This document shows, piece by piece, positions 27,837-37,257 of a stretch of 64,000 nt of DNA. Source of the DNA: JAFAFN01 sp963707555 (GTDB taxonomy: Bacteria; Actinomycetota; Acidimicrobiia; Acidimicrobiales; Microtrichaceae); contig CAVPQM010000021.1 in the NCBI GenBank assembly GCA_963707555.1, positions 1-64,000 on the forward strand, given 5' to 3'. How positions within the stretch are numbered: position 1 is the stretch's first letter; each line of letters begins with the position of its first letter. The position numbers were made by a program, and so were the translations under genes. The notes beneath the pieces were generated by a model. The model searched no databases and was not told the DNA's origin. It worked only from the letters and a program-made list of their open reading frames with translations.

Positions 27837-29824
27837 GCCCGCCGCGGCACGCGCCGACCGAGGCCCGACCCGAGGAGATGTCGATGACCGCCGCGCAGTT
27901 CGACCCCGCGAGCTACTGGTACTGGAACGAGGGCACCGAGCGGCGGGCCCAGCGGCTCCTCGGCGCCCACCCCGATGCGGACGGCACGACCTTCGCGGTC
28001 TGGGCGCCGAACGCCCGGGCGGTGTCGGTCGTCGGTGACCACGACGGCTGGGACGACACCGCCCACCCGCTCGAACCCGTCGGTGGCAGCGGCGTCTGGG
28101 CCGGCCGCGTCGACGGCGCCGGTGCGGGCGACCGCTACAAGTTCCGGGTCCGCACGCCCGACGGCGATGAGGTCGACAAGGCCGACCCCTTCGCCCGGCG
28201 AGCCGAGGTGCCGCCGGCGACGGCGTCGGTCGTCGACGACGGCGCGCACGTCTTCGGTGACGACGACTGGATGGCACATCGGGCCGCCCTCGTCGAGCCC
28301 GGCGTCGGTGCCGGCGCGCCGTGTTCCGTCTACGAGGTGCACCTCGGGTCCTGGGGTCGGACGCTCGCCGCCGAGGGTCGTTTCCCGAACTACCGCGATC
28401 TCGGCCGGTCCCTCGGAGAGCACGTGGCTGCCCACGGCTTCACGCACGTCGAACTGATGCCCGTGATGGAGCACCCGTTCTACGGCTCGTGGGGCTACCA
28501 GGTGACCGGCTACTTCGCGCCGACGTCGCGCTACGGCAGCCCGGCCGACATGATGGCGATGGTCGACGGCCTGCACCGCGAGGGCATCGGCGTGATCCTC
28601 GACTGGGTGCCGTCGCACTTCCCGACGGACCGCCACGGGCTCGCCCGCTTCGACGGCACCCATCTGTTCGAGCACGCCGATCCGCGCCAGGGTCACCACC
28701 CGGACTGGGACAGCGCCATCTTCAACTACGGCCGTAGCGAGGTGCGCAGCTTCCTGATCTCGAGTGCGCTGCACTGGATCGAGCAGTTCCACGCGGACGG
28801 GCTGCGCGTCGACGCGGTCGCCTCGATGCTCTACCTCGACTACTCACGTCGAGCAGGGGAGTGGATCCCCAACCGCGACGGTGGCAGGGAGAACCTCGAG
28901 GCGATCGACTTCCTCCGCCAGCTCAACGAGGCGATCTCCGAAGAGGCACCCGGCGTCGCGGTGATCGCCGAGGAGTCGACGGCGTTCCCGGGCGTGACGG
29001 CGCCCACCGAGCGCGGCGGCCTCGGCTTCACCTCGAAGTGGGACATGGGCTGGATGCACGACACGTTGTCGTACCTGCGACGCGATCCCGTGCACCGCCA
29101 CTGGCATCACGGCGAGCTCACCTTCCGCTCCGTGTACGCCTTCAGCGAGCGGTACACCCTGCCGCTGTCCCACGACGAGGTGGTGCACGGCAAGGGCTCG
29201 CTGCTCGACCAGATGCCCGGGGACCGTTGGCAGCAGATGGCCAACCTGCGCCTGCTCTACGGCGACCAGTGGACCCAGCCCGGCGCGAAGCTGCTGTTCA
29301 TGGGCGGGGAGCTGGCGCCCGAGCGTGACTGGTCCCACGAGGCGACCCTGGACTGGTCCCTGCACGACTCGCCGGGTCACGAGGGCGTCCGTCGCTGGAT
29401 CACCGCCCTGAACGAGCTCCATCGGACCCGGCCCGCGCTGCACGCCTCCGACGACGACCCGTACTGCTTCGAGTGGATCGTCGCGGACGACGACCGCAAC
29501 AGCGTCGCCGTCTACCTGCGCCGCTCCCGCGCCCCTGACGGCTGCGACCCCGAGCAGCCGACCGACCAGGTGCTGGTCGTGCTGAACGCGACACCGACCC
29601 CGCATCCGCACTACCGGATCGGCGTACCGGTCGAGGGCGAGTGGGAGGTGCTGCTCGACGGTGACGACGATCGCTTCGGCGGCAGCGGTCACCGCACGCG
29701 CCACGGTGGTGGCGACGTCGTCGCCTCGCGACCGGAGCCGTCGCACGGCCGGCCGCAGTCGATCGACCTCACGATCGGGCCGCTGTGCGCGGTGGTCCTC
29801 GGTGCCCCCGGCGGGCGGCGGTAG
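27833..29824 (+). CDS. glgB: 1,4-alpha-glucan branching enzyme (short form)
   Basis: 663 residues, GH13 branching enzyme introducing alpha-1,6 branches into glycogen or capsular glucan. An N-terminal CBM48 domain (TFAVWAPNARAVSVVGDHDGW) is followed by the catalytic barrel with MPVMEHPFYGSWGYQVTGYF, nucleophile Asp in GLRVDAVASMLYLDY (near 324), Glu in IAEESTA (near 379) and LPLSHDEVVHGKGSL. It lacks the extra N-terminal module of about 100 residues found in many actinobacterial GlgB proteins. Start overlaps the TreS-Mak stop, so the two enzymes are co-translated, consistent with a TreS-Mak-GlgE-GlgB pathway. Confidence 0.95.
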
Positions 29825-29872
29825 CGTCACTCCGGACGCGGCGTGGGGTGCCGCGGCGAGGGGGACAGCTCG

Positions 29873-31084
29873 ATGACCGGCAACAGCTCGATCACCACCG
29901 GGGCTCGGACGATCACCGTGGACGGCCGATCGGCCGGTGTGCAGCGAGGCGTGCGAGGCGTGCGAGGGCCCGACCGGCGAGTGCGGATCGCAGCGGTGGT
30001 GCTCGCTGCGGCGCTGGTCGCGGGCACCGCGGCGTGCAGCTCCGACGCTGACCCGGCGGCTCAGGACGCACCGACCACCGCGAGCACCTCGACCACGCTG
30101 CCCTATGCCGAGGAACCGCTCGACATCACGGCCACCACGCCGCCGCCGGCGCTCGACCAGGAGGTGACCTTCGTCGGCGACCTCCGCTGCGGAGATGCCG
30201 AACGCAACCTCATCGACGTGGCGGTCCCGCCCGGTGTCGGTCGCGCCGAGGCGGGCGAGGCGGGCACGGTCCCGCTCGTCATCTGGCTGCACGGCGGTGG
30301 GTTCATCGGCGGTGACAAGGAGAGCGTCTGGGATGCCGACGAGGTCGCGCCGATGAACGCGCTGCTCGACCGCGGTGTCGCCGTCGCGTCCATGAGCTAC
30401 AGCCTGCTCGGCGACCCCGATCCTGACGGCGTGATGAAGCCGCTGATGGATGCCGCCCGGTGCCTGCAGTTCATGCGCCACCACGGACCCGCGACCTTCG
30501 GCATCGATCCCGAGCGCATCGCGTTGCGCGGCGGGAGCGCGGGTGCGGGGACCGCGCTGTGGCTCGCGGTGCACGACGACCTGGCCGACCCCGACGCCGA
30601 GGACCCGATCCTGCGCCGGTCGACCAAGCCGGTCGCGGTGGCAGCGCACGAGACCCAGGCCACCTACGACCTGATGCGCTGGAGCACCGACGTGTTCGGC
30701 GAGTACGACGAGATGTTCGGCGGCCGGAACCTGGTCGAGCTCGCCGAGCTGTTCGGCATGAGCCAGCGACTGCTGTCGTTCTACGGCATCACCGATGCCG
30801 GACTCCTCGAGACACCCGAGATCTCCGGGTACCGGGCGGACGTCGACCTGCTCGCGCTCATGGACCCCGAGGACCCGCCGGCGTGGATCGCCAACACTCG
30901 CGAGGAGGACGCCGTCCCGGTGTCGGTGGGGCTGCTCTTCCACCACGCCGATCACGCCCTGGCGCTCCAGCGCCAGGCCACGGCGGTCGGCTACGACGCG
31001 ACGGTGACCGCCGGCCCGGGGCTCGTCCCGGCCGTCGACGAGATCGACTACCTGCTCGCGGCGCTGGACCACGACGGCGAGTAG
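29873..31084 (+). CDS. Secreted lipoprotein esterase/lipase (alpha/beta hydrolase)
   Basis: 403 residues. A long N-terminal leader ends in a hydrophobic stretch and lipobox, ALVAGTAAC, with Cys near residue 55, followed by a Thr/Ser-rich linker, so it should be membrane-anchored outside the cell. The oxyanion motif WLHGGGFIGGD and nucleophile elbow LRGGSAGAG mark it as an HSL/carboxylesterase-type hydrolase. The ATG at 29873 has GAGGGGG upstream, although an internal GTG start nearer the hydrophobic stretch would give a more usual signal length. It ends one base before the convergent TetR gene; no terminator is visible. Confidence 0.82.
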   Translation: MTGNSSITTGARTITVDGRSAGVQRGVRGVRGPDRRVRIAAVVLAAALVAGTAACSSDADPAAQDAPTTASTSTTLPYAEEPLDITATTPPPALDQEVTFVGDLRCGDAERNLIDVAVPPGVGRAEAGEAGTVPLVIWLHGGGFIGGDKESVWDADEVAPMNALLDRGVAVASMSYSLLGDPDPDGVMKPLMDAARCLQFMRHHGPATFGIDPERIALRGGSAGAGTALWLAVHDDLADPDAEDPILRRSTKPVAVAAHETQATYDLMRWSTDVFGEYDEMFGGRNLVELAELFGMSQRLLSFYGITDAGLLETPEISGYRADVDLLALMDPEDPPAWIANTREEDAVPVSVGLLFHHADHALALQRQATAVGYDATVTAGPGLVPAVDEIDYLLAALDHDGE

Positions 31085-31085
31085 T

Positions 31086-31682
31086 TCAGTCGCCTCTGGC
31101 GGACTCGAGCAGGATCGTCTCGATGCGCGCCCGGAGCGCGGGAGTGTCCTGGTCGCCCGCGAGCACGCTGGCGAAGAGTGCCGAGCCTGCGGCGAGCACG
31201 ATGATCGCGGTGGCGTCGAGCGCTGCGGCGCGGTGGGTGCGGTCGTCGTGGTGACCGTCACCCTGTTCCGCGAAGATCTCGACGGGCGCCGAGGTGAACG
31301 TGCGCCACAGCACGTCGCGCAGCTCCGGCTGGTCGCGGATCGCGGCGAGCAGGCCAGGGGCCGCGGCGCGCACCACCGGGCGGTCGAAGATCTCGACGCT
31401 CGCCCGGGCGACCCACCGGATCCACCCTTCGCGATCGACGCCCTCGAAGGGGGCGAGGTCCGGCGCGGCGCCGATGACCGCGTCGAGCACGAGCTCGGCC
31501 TTCGAGGGCCAGCGACGCAACACCGCGGCGCGGCTCACCCCTGCCAGCCGGGCGACCCCCCGGACCGTCGTCGCATCCCACCCGCTGTCGGTGAGCATCT
31601 GCCGGGTGGCGTCGAGGACCCGTTCGTCGATGGACGGGTCCCTGGGTCGGCCACCCGCGATCGTTTGGCCGGTCTCGGTCAC
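31086..31682 (-). CDS. TetR-family transcriptional regulator
   Basis: 198 residues. The helix-turn-helix is VRGVARLAGVSRAAVLRRWPSKAELVLDAV, standard for the family, followed by a helical effector domain. The GTG at 31682 (VTETGQTIAGGR) is selected because TACCAT lies exactly six bases upstream on the minus strand; longer in-frame starts would run over the divergent promoter. It is divergent from an SDR gene, which is probably its target. Its 3' end is separated by one base from the convergent esterase. Confidence 0.87.
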   Translation of the reverse strand: MTETGQTIAGGRPRDPSIDERVLDATRQMLTDSGWDATTVRGVARLAGVSRAAVLRRWPSKAELVLDAVIGAAPDLAPFEGVDREGWIRWVARASVEIFDRPVVRAAAPGLLAAIRDQPELRDVLWRTFTSAPVEIFAEQGDGHHDDRTHRAAALDATAIIVLAAGSALFASVLAGDQDTPALRARIETILLESARGD

Positions 31683-31703
31683 GCAGATATGGTACCAGCG
31701 GTA
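31683..31703 (-). promoter_or_regulatory. Leaderless-type promoter and inverted repeat between TetR and SDR
   Basis: TACCAT plus six bases precede the GTG at 31682 on the minus strand. The short inverted repeat TACC-AGC-GGTA (31693-31703) overlaps this -10 element and could be the TetR operator controlling both directions. Confidence 0.5.
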
Positions 31704-31768
31704 TCGGAGCCCCGAGCGTCGATCGGCAGCGCCGCCGCCGTGTCGACCCGGATCAGCCAGGAGCGCAC

Positions 31769-32578
31769 ATGAAGTCACTTCGTGACCGGGTGGCCGTGAT
31801 CACCGGAGCCGGGAGCGGCATCGGCCGAGCGACCAGCGAGGCGCTCGCACAGCGCGGCGTCGACATCGCCGTGCTCGACGCCAACGAGGAACGGGCCCAC
31901 GACACGGCCGACGTGATCAGAGCACTGGGCCGCCGAGCCTCGGTGCACGTCGCCGATGTCCGCGACGCCGAACGGCTCGAGGCCGTCGCCGCCGAGGTGG
32001 TCGAGGAGCACGGCGGCTGCAACATCCTGGTCAACAACGCGGGGGTCACCTCGGCCGGCAACTTCGACGAGGAGTCACTGGACGACCTGCACTGGATCGT
32101 CGACATCAACGTCTGGGGTGTCGTCAACGGCTGCCGGGCGTTCCTGCCGGTGCTGCGCGACGCGGACGAGGCGCACATCGTCAACCTGTCGAGCATGGTC
32201 GGCTTGTTGGGGCTGCCCCACAACACCGCCTACTCCCTGACCAAGGGTGCGGTGCGAGGCTTCAGCGAGGCGCTGCGGGCAGAGCTGGTGACCACCGACA
32301 TCGGACTCACCGTCGTGTTCCCCGGCGCCATCCGCACCGACATCACCAACACCGCCCGGGGGACGCACGCCGAGAAGCTGGCCACGATGGGCCAGTCCAG
32401 GCTGGCGCCGCTCGCGATGCGCCCGCCCTCCGCGGTCGCCCGTCGGATCGTGCATGCGATCGACCACGACCGTGCACGGGTGACGGTCGGCCCCGACGCC
32501 AGAGCGGTGGATCTCCTCACCCGGGTGCTCCCGGGCCGCTCCGGCCTCGTGGGCCGACTCACCTCGCGTCTGACCTGA
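31769..32578 (+). CDS. Short-chain dehydrogenase/reductase
   Basis: 269 residues, classical SDR. The cofactor motif is VAVITGAGSGIGRATSEAL, with an Asp after strand 2 (AVLDANEE) favouring NAD(H). NILVNNAGVTSAG and the catalytic triad Ser (NLSSMVG), Tyr and Lys (TAYSLTKGA) are all present. AGGAG lies seven bases before the ATG. It is divergent from a TetR regulator, a common inducible arrangement. The substrate is unknown. The stop codon is embedded in a 14-bp tandem repeat shared with the end of the convergent siderophore-binding gene. Confidence 0.88.
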   Translation: MKSLRDRVAVITGAGSGIGRATSEALAQRGVDIAVLDANEERAHDTADVIRALGRRASVHVADVRDAERLEAVAAEVVEEHGGCNILVNNAGVTSAGNFDEESLDDLHWIVDINVWGVVNGCRAFLPVLRDADEAHIVNLSSMVGLLGLPHNTAYSLTKGAVRGFSEALRAELVTTDIGLTVVFPGAIRTDITNTARGTHAEKLATMGQSRLAPLAMRPPSAVARRIVHAIDHDRARVTVGPDARAVDLLTRVLPGRSGLVGRLTSRLT

Positions 32579-32617
32579 TCAGGCCAGGCAGATCAGGCCA
32601 GGCAGATCAGGCCGGCA
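32577..32617. repeat. 14-bp tandem repeat spanning two convergent stop codons
   Basis: Unit GATCAGGCCAGGCA at 32577-32590 and 32591-32604, with a third partial copy from 32605. The stop codon of the SDR gene and that of the convergent lipoprotein gene both lie inside the repeats, so slippage here would alter either C-terminus. Confidence 0.85.
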
Positions 32618-33644
32618 GGGCCGCGAGCTGCTCGCGGATCGACTCGAGCGCGCCGATCGCCGTGGCGTGGGTCGCAGCGGAGTGGTGCGTGACCTCGATG
32701 ACCCTCCCGGCCTGCACGGCGGGCAACGACTTCCACAGCGCGGAGTCGAAGAGCTCCTGCATGCCGTCCTCCATCGAGCCGTCGGCGCGCACGCCGTAGG
32801 TGATCACGTCGACGGTTCCGAGCGACTCCGCGAGCAGTTCGGCGGAGATCTCCTCGCTGTGGTCGGCGTCCGGGCCGGCCGTCGTCCTCGGGTAGTCCGC
32901 GCCCAGGTCGTCGAAGAGGTTCGACGTGTAGGAGGACGCGTACTCTCGCACGAACGCTCCCTCGTAGACGCCGCACGGGGTGCAGACGCCGCCGAAGCTC
33001 AGCTGCTCGAAGGTGTCGGCGTGCTCGGCGGCGATCTCGGCGGCGAGCGCCTCGTACTCCTCGCGTGAGTCCCCGTAGCGATCGGCGACACCCGCGGCGT
33101 CGGCGTACCGCTCGCCGAGCTCGCGCCACTGGGCGGGCTGTTCGGGGGCGAGGACCACGACGGGTGCCATGGCGCGCAGCTCGTCGAGCTTCACGTCGCC
33201 GAGTGCCCGCTCGGGCACGCCCAGGATGATGAGGTCGGGCTCGGCGGCAGCGACGGCCTCGTAGTTGATCGTCGAGACGTCACCGTCGGCGGCGACCTTC
33301 GGAAGGGCGTCGTACGCAGCGCGGCTCTCGTCGTCCATGTTGTCGAGCTCCCGGGTCCACTCGCACACCGCGGACAGCTCGGCGTCGGTCTGGATCAACG
33401 GGAGGACGGCGTAGCCGCATGCGACGATCGAGGTCGGTTCGGCGGGGATGGTCACCTCGCCGGTCTGGTCCTCGAAGGTGCGGGTGGACGCCGTGGGTGT
33501 CGCGTCGGCTGCCTCGTCGCCGTCGGACGCCGAGTCGGAGCCGCACGCGGTGAGGGCGAGCAGCGACGCCGCGCCGATCGCGAGCACCGAGCGGGTCGCA
33601 GATCTGCGGCGCCGACCGGACGGGGAGTTGGCGAGAACGGACAT
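32607..33644 (-). CDS. Iron-siderophore ABC transporter substrate-binding lipoprotein
   Basis: 345 residues. Signal peptide with twin-arginine-like charge (RRRRSATRS), hydrophobic core and lipobox ALTACGSD. The mature part matches FhuD/FepB-type periplasmic-binding-protein class III: TFEDQTGEVTIPAEPTSIVACG at the start, YEAVAAAEPDLIILG, and the linking long helix. A paired-Cys loop (GGVCTPCGVYEG) in the C-lobe is unusual. The ATG at 33644 follows AAAGGAG by nine bases. It lies 72 bp behind the SIP-methyltransferase gene in the same direction, forming an iron-uptake unit. The permease and ATPase genes are not in the window. Confidence 0.9.
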   Translation of the reverse strand: MSVLANSPSGRRRRSATRSVLAIGAASLLALTACGSDSASDGDEAADATPTASTRTFEDQTGEVTIPAEPTSIVACGYAVLPLIQTDAELSAVCEWTRELDNMDDESRAAYDALPKVAADGDVSTINYEAVAAAEPDLIILGVPERALGDVKLDELRAMAPVVVLAPEQPAQWRELGERYADAAGVADRYGDSREEYEALAAEIAAEHADTFEQLSFGGVCTPCGVYEGAFVREYASSYTSNLFDDLGADYPRTTAGPDADHSEEISAELLAESLGTVDVITYGVRADGSMEDGMQELFDSALWKSLPAVQAGRVIEVTHHSAATHATAIGALESIREQLAALPA

Positions 33645-33662
33645 GGATGATGGCTCCTTTGA

Positions 33663-33712
33663 GGGTGGGGGGAGAGGGGGAGAGGGATGGGCGAAGAGGG
33701 GTGGGGACGGGG
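33663..33712 (+). promoter_or_regulatory. G-rich tract (potential G-quadruplex) before the siderophore-binding gene
   Basis: About 50 bases almost free of pyrimidines on the plus strand, with at least six runs of three or more G separated by one to six bases. This meets the usual G-quadruplex pattern. It lies in the 72-bp gap between the two iron genes, on the template strand for their transcription, so it could attenuate the downstream gene. No other element is visible. Confidence 0.45.
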
Positions 33713-33716
33713 CCGG

Positions 33717-35516
33717 TCAGACGTCGGGCGCGGCGAGCGAGAACTCGAGCAGCCCGAGCGGGCCCATGGGGTGGACGGCGTCGAGGCGGAGGCCCGCGCC
33801 CGCGCCGAGGGCCCGGTAGTCCTCGATGCTGCGCTCACGGGCGCCGAACAGCGACAGCATGAGCAGGTCCATCTCGGCGTGCTCGGCGCTGCGCTCGGCA
33901 TCGTCGGTCAGGCGTTCGGCGACGATCAGTCGTCCATCGGCGGGCATCGCCGCGGCGACCTGCCGCAGGATCTCGCCGGCGGGGGCGTCGGGCCAGTCGT
34001 GCAGCACCTGGACCAGCGTCACGGTGTCGAACCCGGTGGGCAGCGCCTCGAAGAAGCTCCCGTCGACGGCCTCGCCGCGTGTCGTCAGCCCGTGCTCGGC
34101 GAGCAGCCGGCGCGCTCGGGCCGCCGTGCCGGGCAGGTCGACCACGGTGACGTGCAGGTGGTCGTGGGCCTCGAGCAGCGCCGCGGCGAAGGCGCCGGCT
34201 CCGCCTCCCACGTCGAGCACGCGCGTGCTCTCCAGCCAGACCGGAGCAGCGACCACCGGGGGTCCCCACTGTGCGGCCCACTCGGCCAGGTGGTCGTCGA
34301 AGCTGCGACCGAGGCGCTCATCCGCGGCGAGCGCGTCCCAGAACGACCTGTGGTGCAGCGCGTCGTAGCCGGGTCCACCGGTCGTGACGGCGTGGAGCAT
34401 CCCTGCGAGCGAGGCGTCCATGTGGCCGGTGCCGCCCCGCAGGTCGAGGTGCTCTCGCCAACCACGCTCGTCCCCGTCGAGCAGCAGCTCGCCGATCGCG
34501 GTCAAGGCCAGGCCGTCGTCGCCGGACGCGACGACGTCCTTGGTGGCGAGGTAGCCGAGCAAGGTGGTCGTCGCGCCGGGGTCCGCGCCGACTGCTGCTG
34601 CAACCGCAGTCGCGTCGTGGGCGCCGTCGGCGATCGCGTCGGCGATGCCCAGGGTCGCGGCGCACCGGAGGGCGTACGGCGACATCAGGTCGGTGAGCTG
34701 CCAGAGGGCGTGTTCTGCCTCCATGATGCTGGCGATGCGATCCACGACGTCGCGTCGCCAGTAGTGCACGACGTAGCTGCGTGAGCGGTCGATGCCGTGC
34801 GCGGCGAGCAGCTTGCGCAACGTCCGCGCCTCGGAGAACTCGACCGCGCCCCAGACGAACGGGTCGTCGAGTCCCTCGAGCGCTCGCTCGACGTGGGCGG
34901 TCAGGTCGGTGGTGTCCTGGTGCGGGCGCACCACGACCGTGGAGGGGCGGGGCAGCGGGTAGTCGGCGTGCTCGGCGTCGACGAACACCACGGTGCGGAC
35001 CTCGGTGTCGTCGGGCAGCTCGTCGTGGAAGCGGGCGATCGCCGGCAGCGCTGTCTCGTCGCCGATGAGGACGACGGGGCCCTGCTCGACGGGGTGCTCG
35101 AGGGAATGGGCCGGGCCTGCGACGTGCACGACGTCACCGACCGCAGCGGTTCGCGCCCACGACGCTCCGGGCCCGTCGTGGCCGGTGAGCGCGTCGATCT
35201 CGAGCTCGGCGCGCTCGGGGTCGAAGCGTCGGACGGTGTAGTCCCGCGCCAGGGGAGCCGGGTCGGTCGGCCAGTCGAGGTGGCCGTCGTCCTGGACGGG
35301 GAGTGTGATCGAGCCGTCGACGGGAAGGAACACCTTGACGTGGTCGTCGGGCGCCGAGGTGTCGAACGCCGGTTGCCTCGGTACCTCCGGTCCGGCGTCG
35401 ACGGGATCGAACTCGCCGAGCTGATCGCCGGTGAGCGTGAGCCGTCGCAGTCCTGGGGTGATGTCCTCGATGCTCGCCACGGTCAAGGCCCGCAGGGTGA
35501 TCGGTCGGTGTTCCAA
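33717..35516 (-). CDS. Siderophore-interacting protein (FAD reductase) fused to a SAM-dependent O-methyltransferase
   Basis: 599-residue two-enzyme fusion. Residues 1-260 form a SIP-family ferric-siderophore reductase: FAD motif RDYTVRRFD (91-99), NAD(P)H motif IGDETALPAI (151-160) and the typical end YVVHYWRR (248-255). Residues from about 265 to 599 form a plant-OMT-like methyltransferase: a dimerisation winged helix (LMSPYALRCAATLGIADAI), the SAM loop VLDVGGGAGAFAAALL (433-448), VVDLP for the ribose, and VLHDWPD with the catalytic-type His 506. Both halves look intact. It is followed by the siderophore-binding lipoprotein and is divergent from a MarR gene. It might release iron and methylate a catechol or hydroxamate group; the coupling is inference. 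Confidence 0.9.
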   Translation of the reverse strand: MEHRPITLRALTVASIEDITPGLRRLTLTGDQLGEFDPVDAGPEVPRQPAFDTSAPDDHVKVFLPVDGSITLPVQDDGHLDWPTDPAPLARDYTVRRFDPERAELEIDALTGHDGPGASWARTAAVGDVVHVAGPAHSLEHPVEQGPVVLIGDETALPAIARFHDELPDDTEVRTVVFVDAEHADYPLPRPSTVVVRPHQDTTDLTAHVERALEGLDDPFVWGAVEFSEARTLRKLLAAHGIDRSRSYVVHYWRRDVVDRIASIMEAEHALWQLTDLMSPYALRCAATLGIADAIADGAHDATAVAAAVGADPGATTTLLGYLATKDVVASGDDGLALTAIGELLLDGDERGWREHLDLRGGTGHMDASLAGMLHAVTTGGPGYDALHHRSFWDALAADERLGRSFDDHLAEWAAQWGPPVVAAPVWLESTRVLDVGGGAGAFAAALLEAHDHLHVTVVDLPGTAARARRLLAEHGLTTRGEAVDGSFFEALPTGFDTVTLVQVLHDWPDAPAGEILRQVAAAMPADGRLIVAERLTDDAERSAEHAEMDLLMLSLFGARERSIEDYRALGAGAGLRLDAVHPMGPLGLLEFSLAAPDV

Positions 35517-35529
35517 CAGGTGCTCCTAC

Positions 35530-35553
35530 AATAGTGATCAAGGTGTCACTGTT
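35530..35553. promoter_or_regulatory. Candidate MarR operator in the divergent siderophore/MarR promoter
   Basis: Inverted repeat AATAGTGA - eight bases - TCACTGTT, matching at seven of eight arm positions, in the only AT-rich stretch of the 56-bp divergent region. TTATAA at 35552-35557 could serve as the -10 element for the MarR gene. Confidence 0.5.
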
Positions 35554-35572
35554 ATAAGGATTGCCTAACACC

Positions 35573-36022
35573 ATGCGAGCTGTCGACAAGGGCGACGAAC
35601 GACCGTTCCGGACCGTGGGAGAGATGTTCCTCGAGGTCGCGGACGAGATGCGCGCCGCGTTCACCCGCGCGGCGGCCGCCGAGGGCCTCACCTACACCGA
35701 GGCGCGCACGCTCCGCCTGGCGTCGTTCCACGACGAGCAGGCCCGGTTCACCCGGGCGCTCGGCGTGCCGCAGACCCGGGTGAGCGCGCTGCTCCGTCGC
35801 CTCGACGAGGCGGGTCTGATCCGGCGGAGCGTCGCTCGTGGCGACAACCGCGCTCGTGTGGTCGCGCTCACCCGGGCGGGCGAGGACGCGCTCGAGCGGC
35901 TCAACGAACGGCTCGAGGTGACCTCACCGCTGCTGCGTCACCTCGACGACGAACGGCTCGACGTGCTGCGCACGATGCTCCTCGAGATGCTCGACGACAT
36001 GGCCGCACATCCGGCCGAGTGA
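35573..36022 (+). CDS. MarR-family transcriptional regulator
   Basis: 149 residues with the MarR winged helix: LTYTEARTLRLASFHDEQARFTRALGVPQTRVSALLRRLDEAGLIRRSVARGDNRARVVALT, where the wing Asp-Asn-Arg is diagnostic. Shared divergent promoter with the SIP-methyltransferase gene suggests it controls iron acquisition or responds to a phenolic ligand such as a siderophore precursor. The ATG at 35573 is preferred; the TTG twelve bases earlier lacks proper spacing from AAGGA. It converges on the thiolase gene, 15 bp away. Confidence 0.87.
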   Translation: MRAVDKGDERPFRTVGEMFLEVADEMRAAFTRAAAAEGLTYTEARTLRLASFHDEQARFTRALGVPQTRVSALLRRLDEAGLIRRSVARGDNRARVVALTRAGEDALERLNERLEVTSPLLRHLDDERLDVLRTMLLEMLDDMAAHPAE

Positions 36023-36037
36023 CGCCTGGGGGTCGGC

Positions 36038-37257
36038 TCAGATGCGTTCGATGATGATCGCCGGCGCCATGCCGCCGCCGGCGCACATGGTGACCAGGCC
36101 GAACTGGCCGTCGATGCGCTCCAGCTCGTCGAGCACGGTGCCGATCAGCATCGCCCCGGTCGCGCCGATCGGGTGACCGAGCGCCATCGCGCCGCCGTTG
36201 ACGTTCACCTTGTCGCGGTCCAGGTCGAGGTCGCGCATGAACTTCTCGGCGACGACGGCGAACGCCTCGTTGATCTCGAACAGGTCGATGTCGTCGATGG
36301 TCAGCCCGGCCGCTTCAGCACCTTCTGCGCGGCCGGCACCGGCGCGTTGAGCATCAGCGTCGGGTCGTCACCCATGTTCGACGTCGCGACGACCCGCGCA
36401 CGGGCGGTCAGGCCGTGCGCCCTGGCGTAGTCCTCGCTGGCGAGCAGGATCGCCGCGGCGCCGTCGACGACGCCCGAGGAGTTGCCGGCGTGGTGCACGT
36501 GCTGGATGTCGAGGTCCGGGTACTTCTGGTTGATGAGCTCGCGGAAGGTCGGGAAGTCGTCGTGGCGGTAGTCGGCGATCGCCGGGAAGCTGGGCTGCAG
36601 CGAGGCGAGCGACTCGGCGGTCGTGCCCGGGCGGGGGAACTCCTCGTGGTCGAGGGCGACGGTGCCGTCGAGGTTCAGCACCGGGACCAGGCTGCGGTCG
36701 AAGCGGCCCTCGGCGATCGCCGCGGCGGCCCGTGCCTGTGACTCGGCGGCCAGCTCGTCGAGCGTCTCACGCGAGATGCCCTCCATCGTGGCGATCGCGT
36801 CGGCGCACACACCCTGGTGCGACTGCGGGTGGATCGACCGGAGGTGCTCGTTGTTGGCGCCCATCGGCAGCAGGCCCTTCTTGGGCAGCGACATCATCTC
36901 GGTGCCGCCACCGACGACGAGGTCCTCCATGCCGGCCATGATCGCGTTGGCGGCGATGTTCTTGGCCGTGATGCCCGAGCCGCAGAAGCGGTCGAGGGTG
37001 ACGCCGCTCGCGGTGACGTCGTAGCCGGCGTCGAGCGCCGCCATGCGGCCGAGGTCACCGCTCTGCTCGCACACCTGCGCGCTGGTGCCCCACACGACGT
37101 CGTCGACGTCCGCGGTGTCGAAGCCGTTGCGATCGACCAACGCCTCGAGCACGGTCCGTGCCAGGTGCTGCGGGTGCAGGTGCGCCAACGCGCCCTTGCC
37201 CTGCTTGCCGATGCCGCGCGGTGTGCGACAGGCGTCGATGATCAGTGCGTCAGCCAT
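36038..37257 (-). CDS. Acetyl-CoA acetyltransferase / thiolase (one apparent -1 frameshift)
   Basis: Degradative or biosynthetic thiolase, cleaving 3-ketoacyl-CoA or condensing acetyl-CoA. The first 318 codons include MADALIIDACRTPRG and the nucleophile Cys in DRFCGSGIT (near residue 90). The frame then stops at KVLKRPG. In the next frame the protein continues LTIDDIDLFEINEAFA, NGGAMALGHPIGATG (His) and VTMCAGGGM (second Cys). One missing G in the GG run at about 36308-36312 accounts for it; the corrected protein is 406 residues, normal length. All catalytic residues are present after correction, so this is probably a sequence error. Confidence 0.9.
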
